DNA of 64,000 nt from Tomocerus qinae (GCA_020055645.1 CM034547.1:53632909-53696908); one strand, 5' to 3'; shown: positions 16,661-29,648, counted from the stretch's first letter. Translations and numbers: made by a program. Notes: generated by a model from the sequence alone, not told the origin.

Positions 16661-19600
16661 ATGGACAGTCAAGGGAGAAAAGTTGTAGTCTGTGATAACG
16701 GAACAGGGGTGACTTGAATTTACATAATATTAACTGTACCTTTAATATGTTATTTTTGGATTTCGATTTTGAAAGCGCTGAAACTAATATTAATTATACT
16801 GCATTTATTTATTCACTTAGTTCGTAAAATGTGGATATGCAGGCTCCAACTTCCCTGAACATATATTTCCTTCTATGGTGGGACGACCGATTCTTAGAGC
16901 CGCCAATAAAATTGGTGACATTGAAGTCAAGGTACAGTTTGTGAATAAAAAAATTCTTTTTCTTCTAAATTTTCTTTTTCAAATACTCTAAAACAATTAT
17001 ATAAAGCTGCATAGTTTCAGTGTAAAAATTTGTGGTTATTAGCAGTATATTCGATTGTAATTACAATTAAAATTTACAAAAGGGAAGAAATCCGAAAATA
17101 AAATCAAGGTTTTTTGTTTGAACAGGAAGAATATGTTGTCAAAGTATGGATTTTTCACTCTTGATCCAAGTATTCAATTATTTGTTAAGTATTTTAAGGT
17201 TTTACAAGCTTGGCAGTGTGTATTTTATCTTATTATTAATACTGCGTGTGTCTATTATTAACAGTGTTTCCCCATACTCAGAATAAAAGTTCGGTTATAT
17301 ATTAGTAGGAAGAACTTTATAGGCCTTCACGCAAATGACGTTTATTCTCTTTTATGTCTTCATTCCACATGAAAAGTTGTTCTGTTAGCAAAAAGCATAC
17401 CTAGGAGTTTAACTTACAATAGACGTACTTAACAATTAATTTACCATGATGCCTTCCCTACCCCTTGAAAGGTTTTAGCAGGGCCGCAGCCAGAAAAAAA
17501 ATTGGGGGGGGGACAACATATTTTAAAATTGTTGAGTTGAGTTTTAAGGAAAAAATTCCTTTCTTTTCTTCGATTTCGGGGGGGGGCCTGGCTGTGACAC
17601 TGGGTTTTAGTTTATTTCATTGTAGAAAGAAAAGAGAAACATGTCATAAACGATTAAGGCAGGAAATAAGTGTTTTACAGTATCGATTTTTTAAATGATT
17701 TCTCAATTTCCTTTAAAAAATCTACCATTTGATCATTTGACAAAATTGCCATCCCCAAATGCACCATAAAGCCATTCGAGGGTCCTAAAGTCTCCAATTA
17801 GTTCCCATATGAAAAGGTTTTTTTAAAATGAGGGTGGGGTTAACAAGCCAGCCGAGACACTTCAAAAGTTTTTCAAAAGTTTGTACATGAATATTTCGAA
17901 ATTCTGTACAACAAGAATCTGACAGGATCTGCAATTTTGTAAAACGTGGTTCTACATTTCTATACAAAAAGATCGTGGTCAGTGCTTATTGTTTATCTGT
18001 CATAGTTTTTCAAGGCTTTCTAAAATAACATGTTTATTGCCTAAAACTCCTGGAATAAAGTGAATAGTTTTCCGAAAAAGGCTGAGTACTGACTGAATTT
18101 TTTGGATGAGAAATACTTGCTCGGCTAAACACAGTTTTGCTTGTCATTTATATGAATGTCTGGAATGGGCAAATGTACGATAGGGAATAAATTGAAATTA
18201 AATATAGTGGACATGTGGGCAGGCATTTAAGTCTTAACAGTCAAGAAAAAATGATATGGGCACTACCTTCACTATATTGTAGCAACTCTTATTTCAGTTA
18301 ATAGCAATTTTTTGGTACTAAATGGGCAAAATACTAACAAAGTGTGTCTATTTTTAACATTTAATAATGCCAGCCAGAGGTGGATATTCCTGTAAGTAAG
18401 ACGATAACTTTAACAAATGTTTGTTTAATTTTTGGCTCTAGTGAATTGATATTGAGTAGTGTTTTTTTTAATTTGGCAGTTTTTTGTGAATGCGCACACA
18501 TACGAATGGTGGTTCAATTAATGTTTTTAGTGCTTTTTGTGAATATTTTTTCCAGGACTTAATGATTGGTGATGATGCCAGCAAATTGAGATCTATGTTA
18601 GAAGTTAACTATCCAATGGAAAATGGTATCGTCAGGTACGATAACATCGAAAGTGACATGTTTTTCTTTCCATTGCTCGTCTTATCTCTAATCTAAAAAC
18701 AATAACATTAAAACAAATTCTTTATAATAGGAATTGGGAAGACATGCTTCATTTGTGGGATTATACTTTTGGACCGGCGAAAATGGACATTGATCCTCGA
18801 GAATGCAAAGTTATGCTCACTGAACCACCAATGAATCCGACAAAAAATAGAGAGAAAATGATTCAAGTATGTATTTAATTTCATTGTAATATTGAATGTG
18901 AGTGCCTATAAGCAATGAAGATGGATAATTAGATGATAATAGTTTATGGTGAATAATTTACCCACATGAAATTTTAAATTTATTTTATCTCTCTTTTCGT
19001 ATGCTAATTGCATATATTTATTACATTAACTTTTAAGAAATAACATTCTTAAAAACGTAAATGGTAAGTGTACTAAAATTATTGAAGTGGAGTTAGCATA
19101 TATAAATGTAAAAGGTTTTGAAACCTTGTAATTAGAATCTCTTATTTTGAATTCGTTTGACTCTGACTTATAAGTCTAAACCTGTATTTAACTTTCACAC
19201 GCATGACAGGGTGAAAGACATGTGGCTTTCACTTATGAAAATCTTATATGAAGTTTGTATGAAGAAAAAAATCTAATCTATATAATGTAATGAATGAATG
19301 AATCATTACGTTATATTTTAAAATTGAGTTTTCAGTTTTAATCTAGTTTTAATTTAACCTTTTTCCCTATATACTTCTATTATCCTTGGTTTGAGCTGTA
19401 TTTAATTTGTGTCTGTCCTTTTGTCCTCAGGTCATGTTTGAAAAGTATGAATTTGCTGGAGCTTACATAGCAATTCAAGCTGTGTTGACACTTTATGCTC
19501 AAGGATTACTAACAGGAGTTGTTGTAGACTCTGGGGATGGAGTAACTCATATTTGTCCTGTGTATGACGGGTTTGCTCTGTCCCATTTGACAAGACGTTT

Positions 19601-20999
19601 GGATATTGCGGGAAGAGATATTACTCGCTATCTTATCAAAGTAACTAACTTAAATCTATGTGCCCAAATATAAACTGAGAAATATTTGATTTTATTTTTA
19701 TTTGACTTTTGTTGACTTCTTTTTTGAAATAGCTATTGTTGTTGAGAGGATATGCGTTCAACCATTCGGCAGATTTCGAGACTGTGAGAATGATGAAGGA
19801 AAAACTTTGCTACATCGGATATAATTTGGAGACCGAACAAAAGCTTGCTTTAGAAACCACCGTTTTAGTGGAAACTTACACGGTACTATTACTTAAGCTA
19901 AAATAGGAAAGCATCATTTAATGACGGCCACCTTAATAATATTGCTTCTCTCATAAGGAATACAGTTTGTCAATTACAAATTTGTGGTTTGCAATAATAT
20001 ACCCTTAGTCCATTTGTCAAATCGTTGCCAGTTATATGAATTTTACTTTCCATCAATCCATTTTCATTACTAAAATACGATTATTAAGACTTGGTGTGGT
20101 GAATGTGTCGAAAAGACATTTGCAAATAATTATTTGATAGTGTTATCTATGAAGAGCAAATTTTCCTAGCGTAATCATATTATTACTGATTGTCATATGC
20201 ATAATATGGTTTTAGTACGGTATTTGGAAGTTAGAACTATTACCTTCAAAATAAGTTACATATTTCTTGCCGATTTTTTTACTTTATAAAGATTCGTAGA
20301 AATCGTATACCCTGCAAGTAGAGATCTGAGATCATATTATAACAAACTTATTTTTGAATGCATTTATTTTACAGCTGCCAGATGGAAGGGTTATTAAAGT
20401 CGGTGGAGAGCGTTTTGAGGCACCTGAAGCTCTTTTCCAACCTCATTTAATAAACGTTGAAGGGCAAGGTAAATACAGTTTTCATGTTTTCAATCTATGA
20501 CCTTTTGAGTGAAATCAGCTTGGTTAAAGTAAGTTATATCAAAAATTTATATTATCGCTTTTAAAGGAATTGCGGAACTGGTCTTCAACACAATTCAACA
20601 GGCTGACATCGACATAAGACATGAGTTGTATAAACACATTGTCCTCTCTGGAGGATCAACAATGTACCCTGGACTTCCTAGTCGACTGGAAAGAGAAATC
20701 AAGCAATTGTATTTGGAGCGTGTTCTCAAAGGAGATGCTGACAAATTATCCGTTAGTGCTTATATATGTAAATTACATATATTTTTAACCATAAAATGTT
20801 TTACTAATCCCATTTGACAAATTTTTAGAAATTCAAGATCAAAATAGAAGATCCGCCTAGACGGAAAGATATGGTATTCATCGGAGGCGCAGTGCTTGCA
20901 AGTGTTATGAAGGATAAAGATACCTTTTGGATGTCGAGGGAAGAGTATCACGAAAAAGGTGTCAGAGTTTTAGAAAAACTGGGTGTACGGGCGGGCTAA
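16661..20999 (+). CDS. Arp2: Actin-related protein 2 (Arp2/3 complex subunit)
   Basis: Nine coding exons: 16661-16708, 16821-16931, 18556-18635, 18731-18866, 19431-19640, 19733-19882, 20375-20468, 20567-20751, 20829-20999 (stop TAA 20997-20999). The product is 394 aa, the usual Arp2 length. Arp2 and Arp3 form the pseudo-dimer that nucleates daughter actin branches after activation by WASP/SCAR proteins. The N-terminus [20 protein letters not shown] carries the actin-fold phosphate-1 loop; [11 protein letters not shown] is the phosphate-2 loop; [11 protein letters not shown] and FIGGAVLAS are adenosine and C-terminal actin-fold signatures. All introns are GT-AG and phases agree. The first donor (GGG|GTGACT) is weak. 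The 1.6-kb intron 2 contains a candidate in-frame microexon at 18374-18391. The next gene, Rtf1, begins 2 kb downstream in the same direction. Confidence 0.97.
17479..17600. repeat. G-run inverted-repeat fragment in Arp2 intron 2
   Basis: Two runs of nine G (17504-17512 and 17578-17586) about 65 bp apart. CAGGGCCGCAGCCAG precedes the first and CCTGGCTGTGAC follows the second; these flanks are roughly inverted relative to one another (GCAGCCAG against CTGGCTGT). The composition is unlike the surrounding intron and looks like a decayed transposon end. No family was assigned. Confidence 0.35.
18374..18391 (+). other. Candidate 18-nt alternative microexon of Arp2
   Basis: Within Arp2 intron 2, an acceptor ending GCCAG at 18373 and a near-consensus donor GTAAGT at 18392 bound 18 nt: CCAGAGGTGGATATTCCT. 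Both flanking junctions are phase 0, so inclusion would insert PEVDIP between IEVK and DLMIGDD without breaking the frame, making a 400-aa isoform. From memory, vertebrate ACTR2 also has a longer isoform (399 against 394 aa), but I have not verified that the insertion site is the same. No transcript evidence is available here. Confidence 0.5.
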
Positions 21000-21456
21000 G
21001 TAAAATCCATTATATCTATCCCATTTTTGAATGTTTTGTGAGTGACACCTGAGTATAATTTATAATGTGGATAGACTTGGAAAGTGCCAATTTTGCTGGC
21101 AAATATGCATTCATAATTTGTTATCTATAATTCCAATTTTAAGAGAGTATGTATTTCTACTATTCAGTAACTATTGTGTTTATCTTTAAAATGTTCTTTT
21201 TCTAAAAGCCAATAATTCTTCCATTACAAGTGGCTGTAGGGTAAATTGATATCCAAATTACTGTACCTAAATAACATACTAGCTATGACTCATTTTCTAA
21301 AATATCATAATGTGGATTGTGGAACTAATGTTTCATTGCAGATTTGTAGCATTTGTTACTTCCTTTGCTACCTAGAAATTATGTTAACTAATTATATAGT
21401 TGCACAGCAATTGACCATTATAATTTAGACTATCAAATGGTGTAAGCCGAAATAAG

Positions 21457-21462
21457 AATAAA
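21457..21462 (+). promoter_or_regulatory. Poly(A) signal AATAAA, Arp2 3' UTR
   Basis: Canonical AATAAA 458 bp after the Arp2 stop codon. Further AT-rich AATAAA-like words follow near 21503, so alternative 3' ends are possible. Confidence 0.5.
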
Positions 21463-21780
21463 AGTATAATTCAATTAGCTTTCTTCGTATGTCTAAACTT
21501 GTAATAAATATATAAATAATTATCCTGTATCATTCTGTTCTTATATTTATGTATTTCATTCCATTCGGTATATAGAAAATATTTGTAAAGAACTATTTAT
21601 AATGCACTTTCATATTAATTATTATCCAAACTTTGTATCAAATTGTAATATCCATTTTTATGTTATTGGTGTACTTAGATTTCTGTCCCATGTTAATGTC
21701 GTTGTTTTGCATGGTAATGTTGTAGTATTCTTTAGTCCAAACTAGAGTAAATGCTGCAATTAAAGATATTTGTGACATAA

Positions 21781-21821
21781 ATAAGTTAGAAATAAGTTAG
21801 AAACAAGTTAGAAACAAGTTA
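21781..21821. repeat. 11-bp tandem repeat, about 3.7 copies
   Basis: Unit ATAAGTTAGAA at 21781-21791 and 21792-21802, ACAAGTTAGAA at 21803-21813, then a partial ACAAGTTA. Downstream of the Arp2 poly(A) signal. Confidence 0.85.
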
Positions 21822-22955
21822 TACGTCATATTAGGCATACTTTTTCAGCATAGTAACATGGACTATGGGAAGGGATTGAAAATCAGAATTAACCCGCAAT
21901 CACACAGAAGTCAGAATTAAGGTCAAGACCCCTTTCTATGACATGTAGCCTGTAACTGTAACTTATTATACCCTATAGAGACTTTATGGCTAAAAGTATC
22001 AAAATATTTGATATTTTGATTTTAAGATGGAATTAAGCAGTATTGCTAGTCTTTGTTATCGGAGTAGCCCAAAAAGTGTCAATGTCAAGTAGGTACTTCA
22101 AGCTCTTAGGGTCAAACAAAAGGTGCTGGACTGACTAGCTGAGCTTGTATGTATAACTGTTATGATTAAGTCACTCACAGTCACAATTTTACAATGCCAC
22201 GTCTACGGCAATAAAAGTTTGTTCCTCTGCCGTCCGTTATTGATTATCTTGCTGATTTAATATTGTTTTCTTCTTTCATACAATGGCAATGATTATTTGT
22301 GAGTATTAATTAGTTAACTTGTATTGCCCATATTAAATAACTATTATGTTACTGAAGACCAGAAACGTGAGCAGTACTGGCCCTACTGGCTTCAATTTTA
22401 TGATTTTGTTTGCTAATGTTAAAAGTATCTGTATAGCTCTGTATTGTATTGTCTAGTGTATATTAAATAGAAACGTTAAAGAAATAAATAGTTGATTACC
22501 AATACTAAATACTATGCATATTTAATTGTGATTTCCATTTTGTGGTATTTGTAACATAAATACAGCCAAAGTCTGGAATGGAATATCCTTTTACACCCAT
22601 GAGGGACTATACTAGGAATTCTATGTGGTGGCTAGAGACTAGAGAGTAGAGGTAGAGAAAATCATTAAGCGAGTGAAAGTGGTGAAAGTGAATAAAAATG
22701 ATTATTTTATTCAATTCATTCTTTCTTGCCTGTGTATGGCGTAGGATCCCGTTCAGTTAGCCGCCATCTATTATTAAGCATCTATATCATGTGGTTGCAA
22801 TCCCTGCAATTCGTCGTAGCGGGTAATTTTCACATTTATTGTTCTGTTGTGTCTTCTTGTGTCGCTGGGAATTTGATCGATTCGGTACGGTTTTTGGAAA
22901 GTTCTTCAGTTCTTTCAGAATATATTTTGAAATACACAATTTTTAGAAGATTACA

Positions 22956-25900
22956 ATGGGTAAACGCAAAAGTCAAGTCTTACTGGATTCTGACAGCGAT
23001 TCCAATGGCTCTGGTTCTGGATCGGATTTAGAAAAGGTTTTATATTTTTCTTTTGTTTTAGTTATGTATGGTTGTGAGTTTGGTGTTGGTTTCGAATTCG
23101 AATATGAAAAGTTTGAAAATATGTTACTTAAAATTTTTAACCATTATTTCTAGTTCCTTCCCTATAGTACTAATTTGATTCTGATATTTAAAATTTAAAG
23201 TCATTAACAAACACTTAGCTTTTGTGTTTTGATTTTGATAACCTCAAACGTTCTTTCTTGTGTTAATACTTAATACTAATAAGATCAGCTGATAACAAAG
23301 GACCTGACCTACATTTTAATTACTTGTTAATTTAGTGTTAGTACTTTATAAAATAGAATAATGAATGACACATTTTTGTGGATACATTATCTTTACCGGT
23401 GCTTGGCCGTGCCGTGACTATATTTTTTCACTTCTATAGAGTATAGGTGACAGGCAGGGCCGTGCCACATGACATCTCAACCATTCAACCCATTTCTGTA
23501 CTGTATCATATACTATACTATGGCCCTTAATCATGTTAAGATCGAATGAGTATAAATATATATCTTAACTACATGGAGACTAATCCTGACATGACAATGT
23601 ATTCCCACAATTGGTGACCGGTCACCAAATTAACATGCATAATTGAATATGCAATGAAATTCCTCCCATGCCTGTCTAGGCGCCCAAATAAATCTATCGA
23701 AAAAGTGGGCTCCTGGCGCCAGAACAAATTGCATTATTTGGCCGGAATCCTTAGGATTACCTATAAAAGGTTTGGTTAGAGTAGAACTTTTTAGTTACCT
23801 TTAGAATTGTTTCTAATTGGTTAGATTTTCCACTAATCTCATTTACATTCTGCGAAAATAATTTTTAAGGGAAATGCATGATGTAAAACTACTCATTGTT
23901 AATGTTTATTTTTACTTACAGGAAATATTATCGCTATCTAAGAAGAAGAAAGCACCACCAGTTCCCAAAAGGGTAAGAGAGGACTCGAATACAGATTCAA
24001 GTGATTCAGATTCAGACTGGGACTCAAGCTCGAAGGTTAAGCCCAAAAAGTTGAAGAAAAAGAAGTCCGGAGCCAGCAGCATTACTCGGCGCTCAGTCAG
24101 TAATTCACAATCTTCTCATGATTCCGAAAATGACGACGAAGAAAGTTTCCCACAATCTGGACCAATCGAATCCGAAGACCCGCCTACCAAGAAATCATCA
24201 GACCTTGAAGAAGGGGAAGTATCTTCTTCTGATGACTCGGGTGCATCATCTGAAGAATTTAATGATGGATATGATGACAACCTTATGGGTGACGAGGAGG
24301 ATCAGCGAAGATTAAATCAAATGACGGAGAAAGAAAGAGAACAAGAACTTTTCAAACGTATCGAGCTAAGAGAAGTTATGCGAACTCGTTTTGAGATAGA
24401 AAAAAAGTTAAAGCAAGCAAAGAAAAAGGAAATGAAAAAGTAATTTGCAATAAATTAAAATTATTTAGTATATCTCTTCCAACTATTCGTCCAGTTTCAT
24501 TTAAATAAACTGTTATAAATTTTGTTTGCAGGCAGAAACGAGCTGAAAATGCATCGTCTACTGACAAATTTAAAATTGATGCTAAAGAGAGAAGCAAAGA
24601 AAGAAAGAAAACAGTTGAAGGGAAGGTGGACAAAAAGACACAAGCCATGGATGCTCTTAAAGCAAAACGAGAAGCTCAGAAAGAAAGAGCAGAGGAGCGG
24701 GAGCGACAGAGGCAAGAAAAAGAAAAGAAAAGGGAAGAATCTACTATTGACGATGATTTGGATCTAATTAAAGACGAAACATCAAGTTCTTCAGTTGGAG
24801 AGAAGAAGAAGAAATTAAAAGCTTCCGACATCTACTCCGACGACAGTGGATCATCTGAATGGGAAGATGAAGTAAATACAGCTAACAAAAAAAAGAAAAG
24901 TTCCAGTGAATCAAGAAGTGGTTCGGATTCTGAAACAGAGGAAAAGTACGTTTATAAGCTTAAATGTTTTTTGTTTGAACTGACTCTTTTAATGAAATAA
25001 TTCTTGTTTGATCTTGAATCTCTTTTAAGGAAAAAATTCTTGTTTTACTCATTATAGAACCAAGAAAATTGTTTATGTGGAGACTGCAGAACAATTAAAC
25101 AAATGTCGGTTGTCGCGTCACAAACTAGAGAGGTACTTTGTTTAGATTATACTGTAATCATATAATATGCTGAGCTTCTAGGAGTGTATTATAGACTTAA
25201 ATTATGTTGCTTCATGTTTGGTTTTAGGTGGGTGCACTTACCATTTTTCAGTTCCGTTTGCACGGGTTGTTTTGTTCGCATTGGAATTGGTTCAAATCAA
25301 GAAAAGCCTGTTTATCGGGTAAGCTTATCTCTTTTGTGACAAATCTTGTGGTTATTTTAGTGTGCCACAACACAGCAACACACTAATTACATGTTATAAA
25401 ATAATTTTTAAAATTTTTATTCAGTTAGATAATAGATTTCATTTGTATGTATGACTAATGATTTTTGCCATTGTCATCCATCACTTTGAAAATATGTAGC
25501 TATAAGACTAGTTATCATTTATCACTTTTTTAAATTTGGAAATGTCTACTTTAGGTTGCAGAAGTAATGGGGGCGGTAGAGACTGCAAAAATTTATCAAC
25601 TGGGAACAACTAGAACTAATAAAGGTCTGCGTCTTCGACACGGAAAGAGTACTACTAGCTTCAGGTTGGAATTCGTGAGTAATCAAGACTTTACTACGGA
25701 AGAATTTCAAAAATGGAAAACGTCCTGTGCCGAGCATGGTGTTGTTCTACCTACTTTGACCGAAATCGAAAAGAAAGAACAAGAAATTAAAGATGCAATG
25801 GAATATCAATTTAAAGAAGAAGATATCGAAACAGTAAGGCGCAAAAATTGTTAATGATACTGAATACATGTAATGTAGATGCCTTCCCTGTATACTACTT

Positions 25901-28069
25901 CTTATTGCAATAATTGCTTTCTTTCTAATGTTTGTATTTATTAGATCATCCAAGAGAAGCAAAGATTTAAGCAAGCTCCAGTCAATTTTGCTGTGAAAAA
26001 AACGTCCCTAATGAAAGAACGGGAAACGGCTATTAATAGGTGTGCATAAAGTCATTTATAATTAGCATTCAAAGATGGTTTATGGCATGGTATTGTTATG
26101 TTAAAAATTCCGTTATATATCAGAGGAGATGACCGAAGAGCAGAGGAAATTGCCCTAGAAATTCAAGAATTGGATGAAAGAGCTAAAGAACTTGACAAAT
26201 TGCGTACATCAAGTATATCCAGCATTAGTTACATTAACGAAAGAAATAGGAAGAAAAATGTCGAAGAAGCGGAAAAGGCCATTATGGTAATATTATTTTC
26301 AATTTAGTGCTGTTTAAATGCACAGGGATTTAAGATAAAAAGTGCTTTGAACTTTCATCCGTGTAAATCAAAATGTCTGACCACTAAATGATTTTATTTT
26401 CCTTTCGCATTGAAATTCACTATCAATAATGTAAAAGCATGGAAAGGCATAAAAAAGCATTTAGTGTTTGGGTGTAAAAAGAGATTTACATAGCGAAAAT
26501 GCTGTCTCTCAAAATGGTTTCGATGCACTTTCGTCTTCGTTTCCGGCTTAATTTTTCTGATTAATTCACAATTAAACGAAAATAATGTATTTACAGGAAG
26601 AACATAAAGCAAATAAAGGAAAGAAGGTTGAAGATCCTTTTACCCGACGAAATACAAAACCTCGTATAGTCCATCGGCCCATAGGTATGGATGGAACAGA
26701 TGGTGAAGCGGTTACTTTTACTAATAGCATTAATTTAAATGTCACTCCACAAAATTCTGAAGCCGAAACAAAGTCTGTTAGTCTTCCGTCACTTCCAAAA
26801 TCGCTCAAACCTTTACCAGCACTGGTAAGAAGTTCATTAATCATGTGAACCTATAAATGTTTTAGCTCTGCAAACGCTAGTTTTTAATGATTAGTTGAGG
26901 GTGTCTTCCCATTTTTGCTTGCGATGAGAACAGGTCACAGGGTCAACTTACAGTAGTGATAGTGATGCAATTATATATTCTATGAGTCACCGTTTCTTTA
27001 GACTAGACTGCACACGAAGAGAAAAGTTTTGAAAAAGAAACGAATTTAAATGCGCAAAATCATTTTTTGGAGTTTTAGGATTTCCATTGAATTGACAAAG
27101 AAAAAGAAAACATAATATGTCTAAAAGTACTTGGACTAACCTAGTAAATTTTCGCTTGTCAAATCAAACACCAAACCTGCACATAAAACTTTCCCAATGC
27201 TTTCACTCTTCTCTTCTAGTAGAAAGCACGTATGGGTTGAATAAAGTTTTATTCTCGTCGAGTAAAATTTAAAAGCAAAATAAATCTTTCGCTAATTCTT
27301 TTACCATCATTTTTCATTAAAACATTAATAAAAATATTAAATTTTTTAATGTAAAAAAATTATTATCTAAATTTGTCTATAGTCTACATTATTAGTATAC
27401 TATTATGTAATTCAATGGTTTAAATACACTATTTATAATAACTAGAAATAAGCCCGTTCTACGGACTCGAAATATTGTAATTATTCTTGCGCCTGCGTAG
27501 TTACACGAAGTTCATCTTTTACATTTATACATTATCACGGAAACTTTTCATTGCGCAACTCCACTTTAAGATTATCTTATGGGTAAGATAGTGTATTTGT
27601 AGTATTTTTAGGCAATACAGATGTACAATAGTTGTAATTTCATTTGAAGTACATATATGCCACATGCATATTCATTTTAATAATTTGTGGTTTGTTAACA
27701 ATCTAGTTGGGTCTTGACATGGATGATTTTGATGATAATTCAAACGACAATTCTTCTGACGAGAGGGGAATAGGAAAACCAATGAGTACCGGCGATTTGT
27801 TCTCTGCTCACGACTTTGAAATCAAACTAGATTTGGATGCAAAACTACCTCGTAAGTTTAGCCATAAGTTGCCTCTGCGTAACAAATTGGTTTTCTACCT
27901 TAATTTTTCTTGCAAATAAAATTGCGTAATTTTATGTAATATGCAAATTTTAATGGTTTCAGCAAATCTCCCAATTGTGGCTAGACCTTCTACGGTCCCT
28001 ATTCCAGAACCCGCTCCACGTAGATCATTAAATTTGGATGATTACAAACGTAAACGAGGACTAATCTGA
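22956..28069 (+). CDS. Rtf1: RNA polymerase-associated protein Rtf1 (Paf1 complex, Plus3 domain)
   Basis: Eleven coding exons: 22956-23036, 23922-24439, 24532-24945, 25058-25132, 25228-25318, 25555-25833, 25945-26039, 26124-26286, 26597-26824, 27707-27851, 27963-28069 (stop TGA 28067-28069). The product is 731 aa, close to the roughly 710 of human RTF1. Rtf1 travels with elongating RNA polymerase II, recruits Paf1C via Spt5 and stimulates H2B ubiquitination. The N-terminus [16 protein letters not shown] is typical. The acidic, Ser/Lys-rich N-terminal region contains the histone-modification domain at about residues 138-190 ([34 protein letters not shown]). The Plus3 domain runs from about 338 to 470 ([19 protein letters not shown]). 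A coiled coil follows to about 570, and the end [16 protein letters not shown] is diagnostic. The intron 1 donor (AAG|GTTTTA) is weak. Confidence 0.96.
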
Positions 28070-28181
28070 AGTATTTCTGTATAACGTATGAAGCCATGCT
28101 GCTTACATGCTAGTATATGCTAAAAGCGAAGGTTGTTTCAAAGACGTATGGTATTTATGTCTTATTGCGCTTTTTTTCAGA

Positions 28182-28187
28182 AATAAA
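28182..28187 (+). promoter_or_regulatory. Poly(A) signal AATAAA, Rtf1 3' UTR
   Basis: Canonical AATAAA 113 bp after the Rtf1 stop codon, giving a short 3' UTR. Confidence 0.6.
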
Positions 28188-29625
28188 CATCAATCAATTC
28201 GTTCCATTCTGAATTGAAATGACGTTAAACAGCTGTAATTAATTATTTGGAGTTATTTTCTCCTGTATAGACTCAATAAGTGGGCGCTAATTTTGTGTAG
28301 ATTATGCAATATTTAAGACGCTATTACTTAATTAAATTATTAGCATGAACCGCAAAAGTGGATATGTAGAATAGAAAACTGAAAGTATTAATTTTAACAA
28401 ACGACGAAATGCGAACTAAGTACATATTAATATGTACTACAAAACATGATATAATTAATGTACGCTCGGGTTTGCAAAAATAGTTGATTCATCTCTACAT
28501 GTGTATAATAATGGGGTATTGTATATAATTGATTGTGTCAAATGCAATACAGGAGCTCTGAAAATTCGAAAATGGGTTTCCCTGCCTGGAATGCATTATT
28601 ATTCTTTAACTATTTAATAAAATGAATATGTAAACGTTTTCAACACCAAATTATTTCTTACTTCCTTTTAAGGCTGCAAACTATAAAGATATTAACAGGG
28701 GAATCACTTATCACAAAATCATAGCTGTTATCAGTATCCGATTAGTATATCAGTTTATGTGACGTCTCTCAATGACGTTGACCGATAGTCCATGCCATAA
28801 AGCCATCATGTAAGTTGTCAATAATTAGCTCGAAGTAAACAAATGTCAAATTGTTATTTTATGCTAAAATGGAAATCAATTACCATGTTTTCTTTCAATG
28901 TCGTAAAGTCATTGTCTTATGCCTATATTGTACCCACCCATCACCATAATATAGTCATAGTCTAATCAGAAAGCCAATTTTGTCCCTACCCAAGTCATGC
29001 ATAAATAATACACTTGTAAAACAATACAAGTAAAGTTGTAACCAATTTAGTTTTCCTTGTCAAACTATCCACAACCGATTAACTGACCCAACTGTCACTG
29101 TGTCACTCCGTCGGTACGGTTTGTTAATAATTATTGCCTTTGAAATGTTCTTTTTGAATTCGAATAATCACTTTTTCATGTTTAAAATTATAATTCAATT
29201 CAAATAAATTACATGTCTAATGCCTTATATGACAGTCTATCTCTACTGTATGATAATATTTTATGTGATATGAACGTGTATTTTGTAAAGCGTGAAGTAA
29301 GTGTAAAGTGTAAAGTGGTTTTTAAAGGTTTTTAGACGGGCATAGCTTTATAATCATGACATGCATGACCATGGCCATGTACAAGTACAGCTATAGATAG
29401 GCACAGAACAAGTAAGAGGTAAGGTAAGAGTAAGAGCGGCAATGTATGCTATCATTGCTACTACATACACATTTACTTTACTTTTGTATGTAGTTACATT
29501 ACATACAGTCTACTCTGACTACTCTCCATAGTTAAAATACTACTCGTAATCGTACTGTACTTCGTTTGGTACAAGCGACAGACAAGGCACTGTACTAATA
29601 ACTACTACATCGCATCTACCTTACC

Positions 29626-29648
29626 ATGGCCATATGGCATATGGCCAT
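29626..29648. repeat. Perfect 23-bp palindrome
   Basis: Arms ATGGCCATATG (29626-29636) and CATATGGCCAT (29638-29648) around a single central G. It lies in intergenic DNA between Rtf1 and twinstar. Confidence 0.9.

Larger units (their letters stand above)
21000..22955. other. Arp2 3' UTR and Rtf1 upstream region
   Basis: Non-coding. The first part is the Arp2 3' UTR with a poly(A) signal at 21457-21462. A short 11-bp tandem repeat lies at 21781-21821 and a perfect AT hairpin at 21998-22020. The last few hundred bases before 22956 should carry the Rtf1 promoter and 5' UTR; GTGAAAGT-type motifs occur at about 22674-22692. No open frame here resembles a protein. Confidence 0.6.

Noticed and set aside
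24376..24715. Minus-strand hydrophobic frames resembling a membrane protein
   Set aside because: Antisense of Rtf1 Lys/Glu-rich exons 2-3, which read as Phe/Leu/Ser when reversed.
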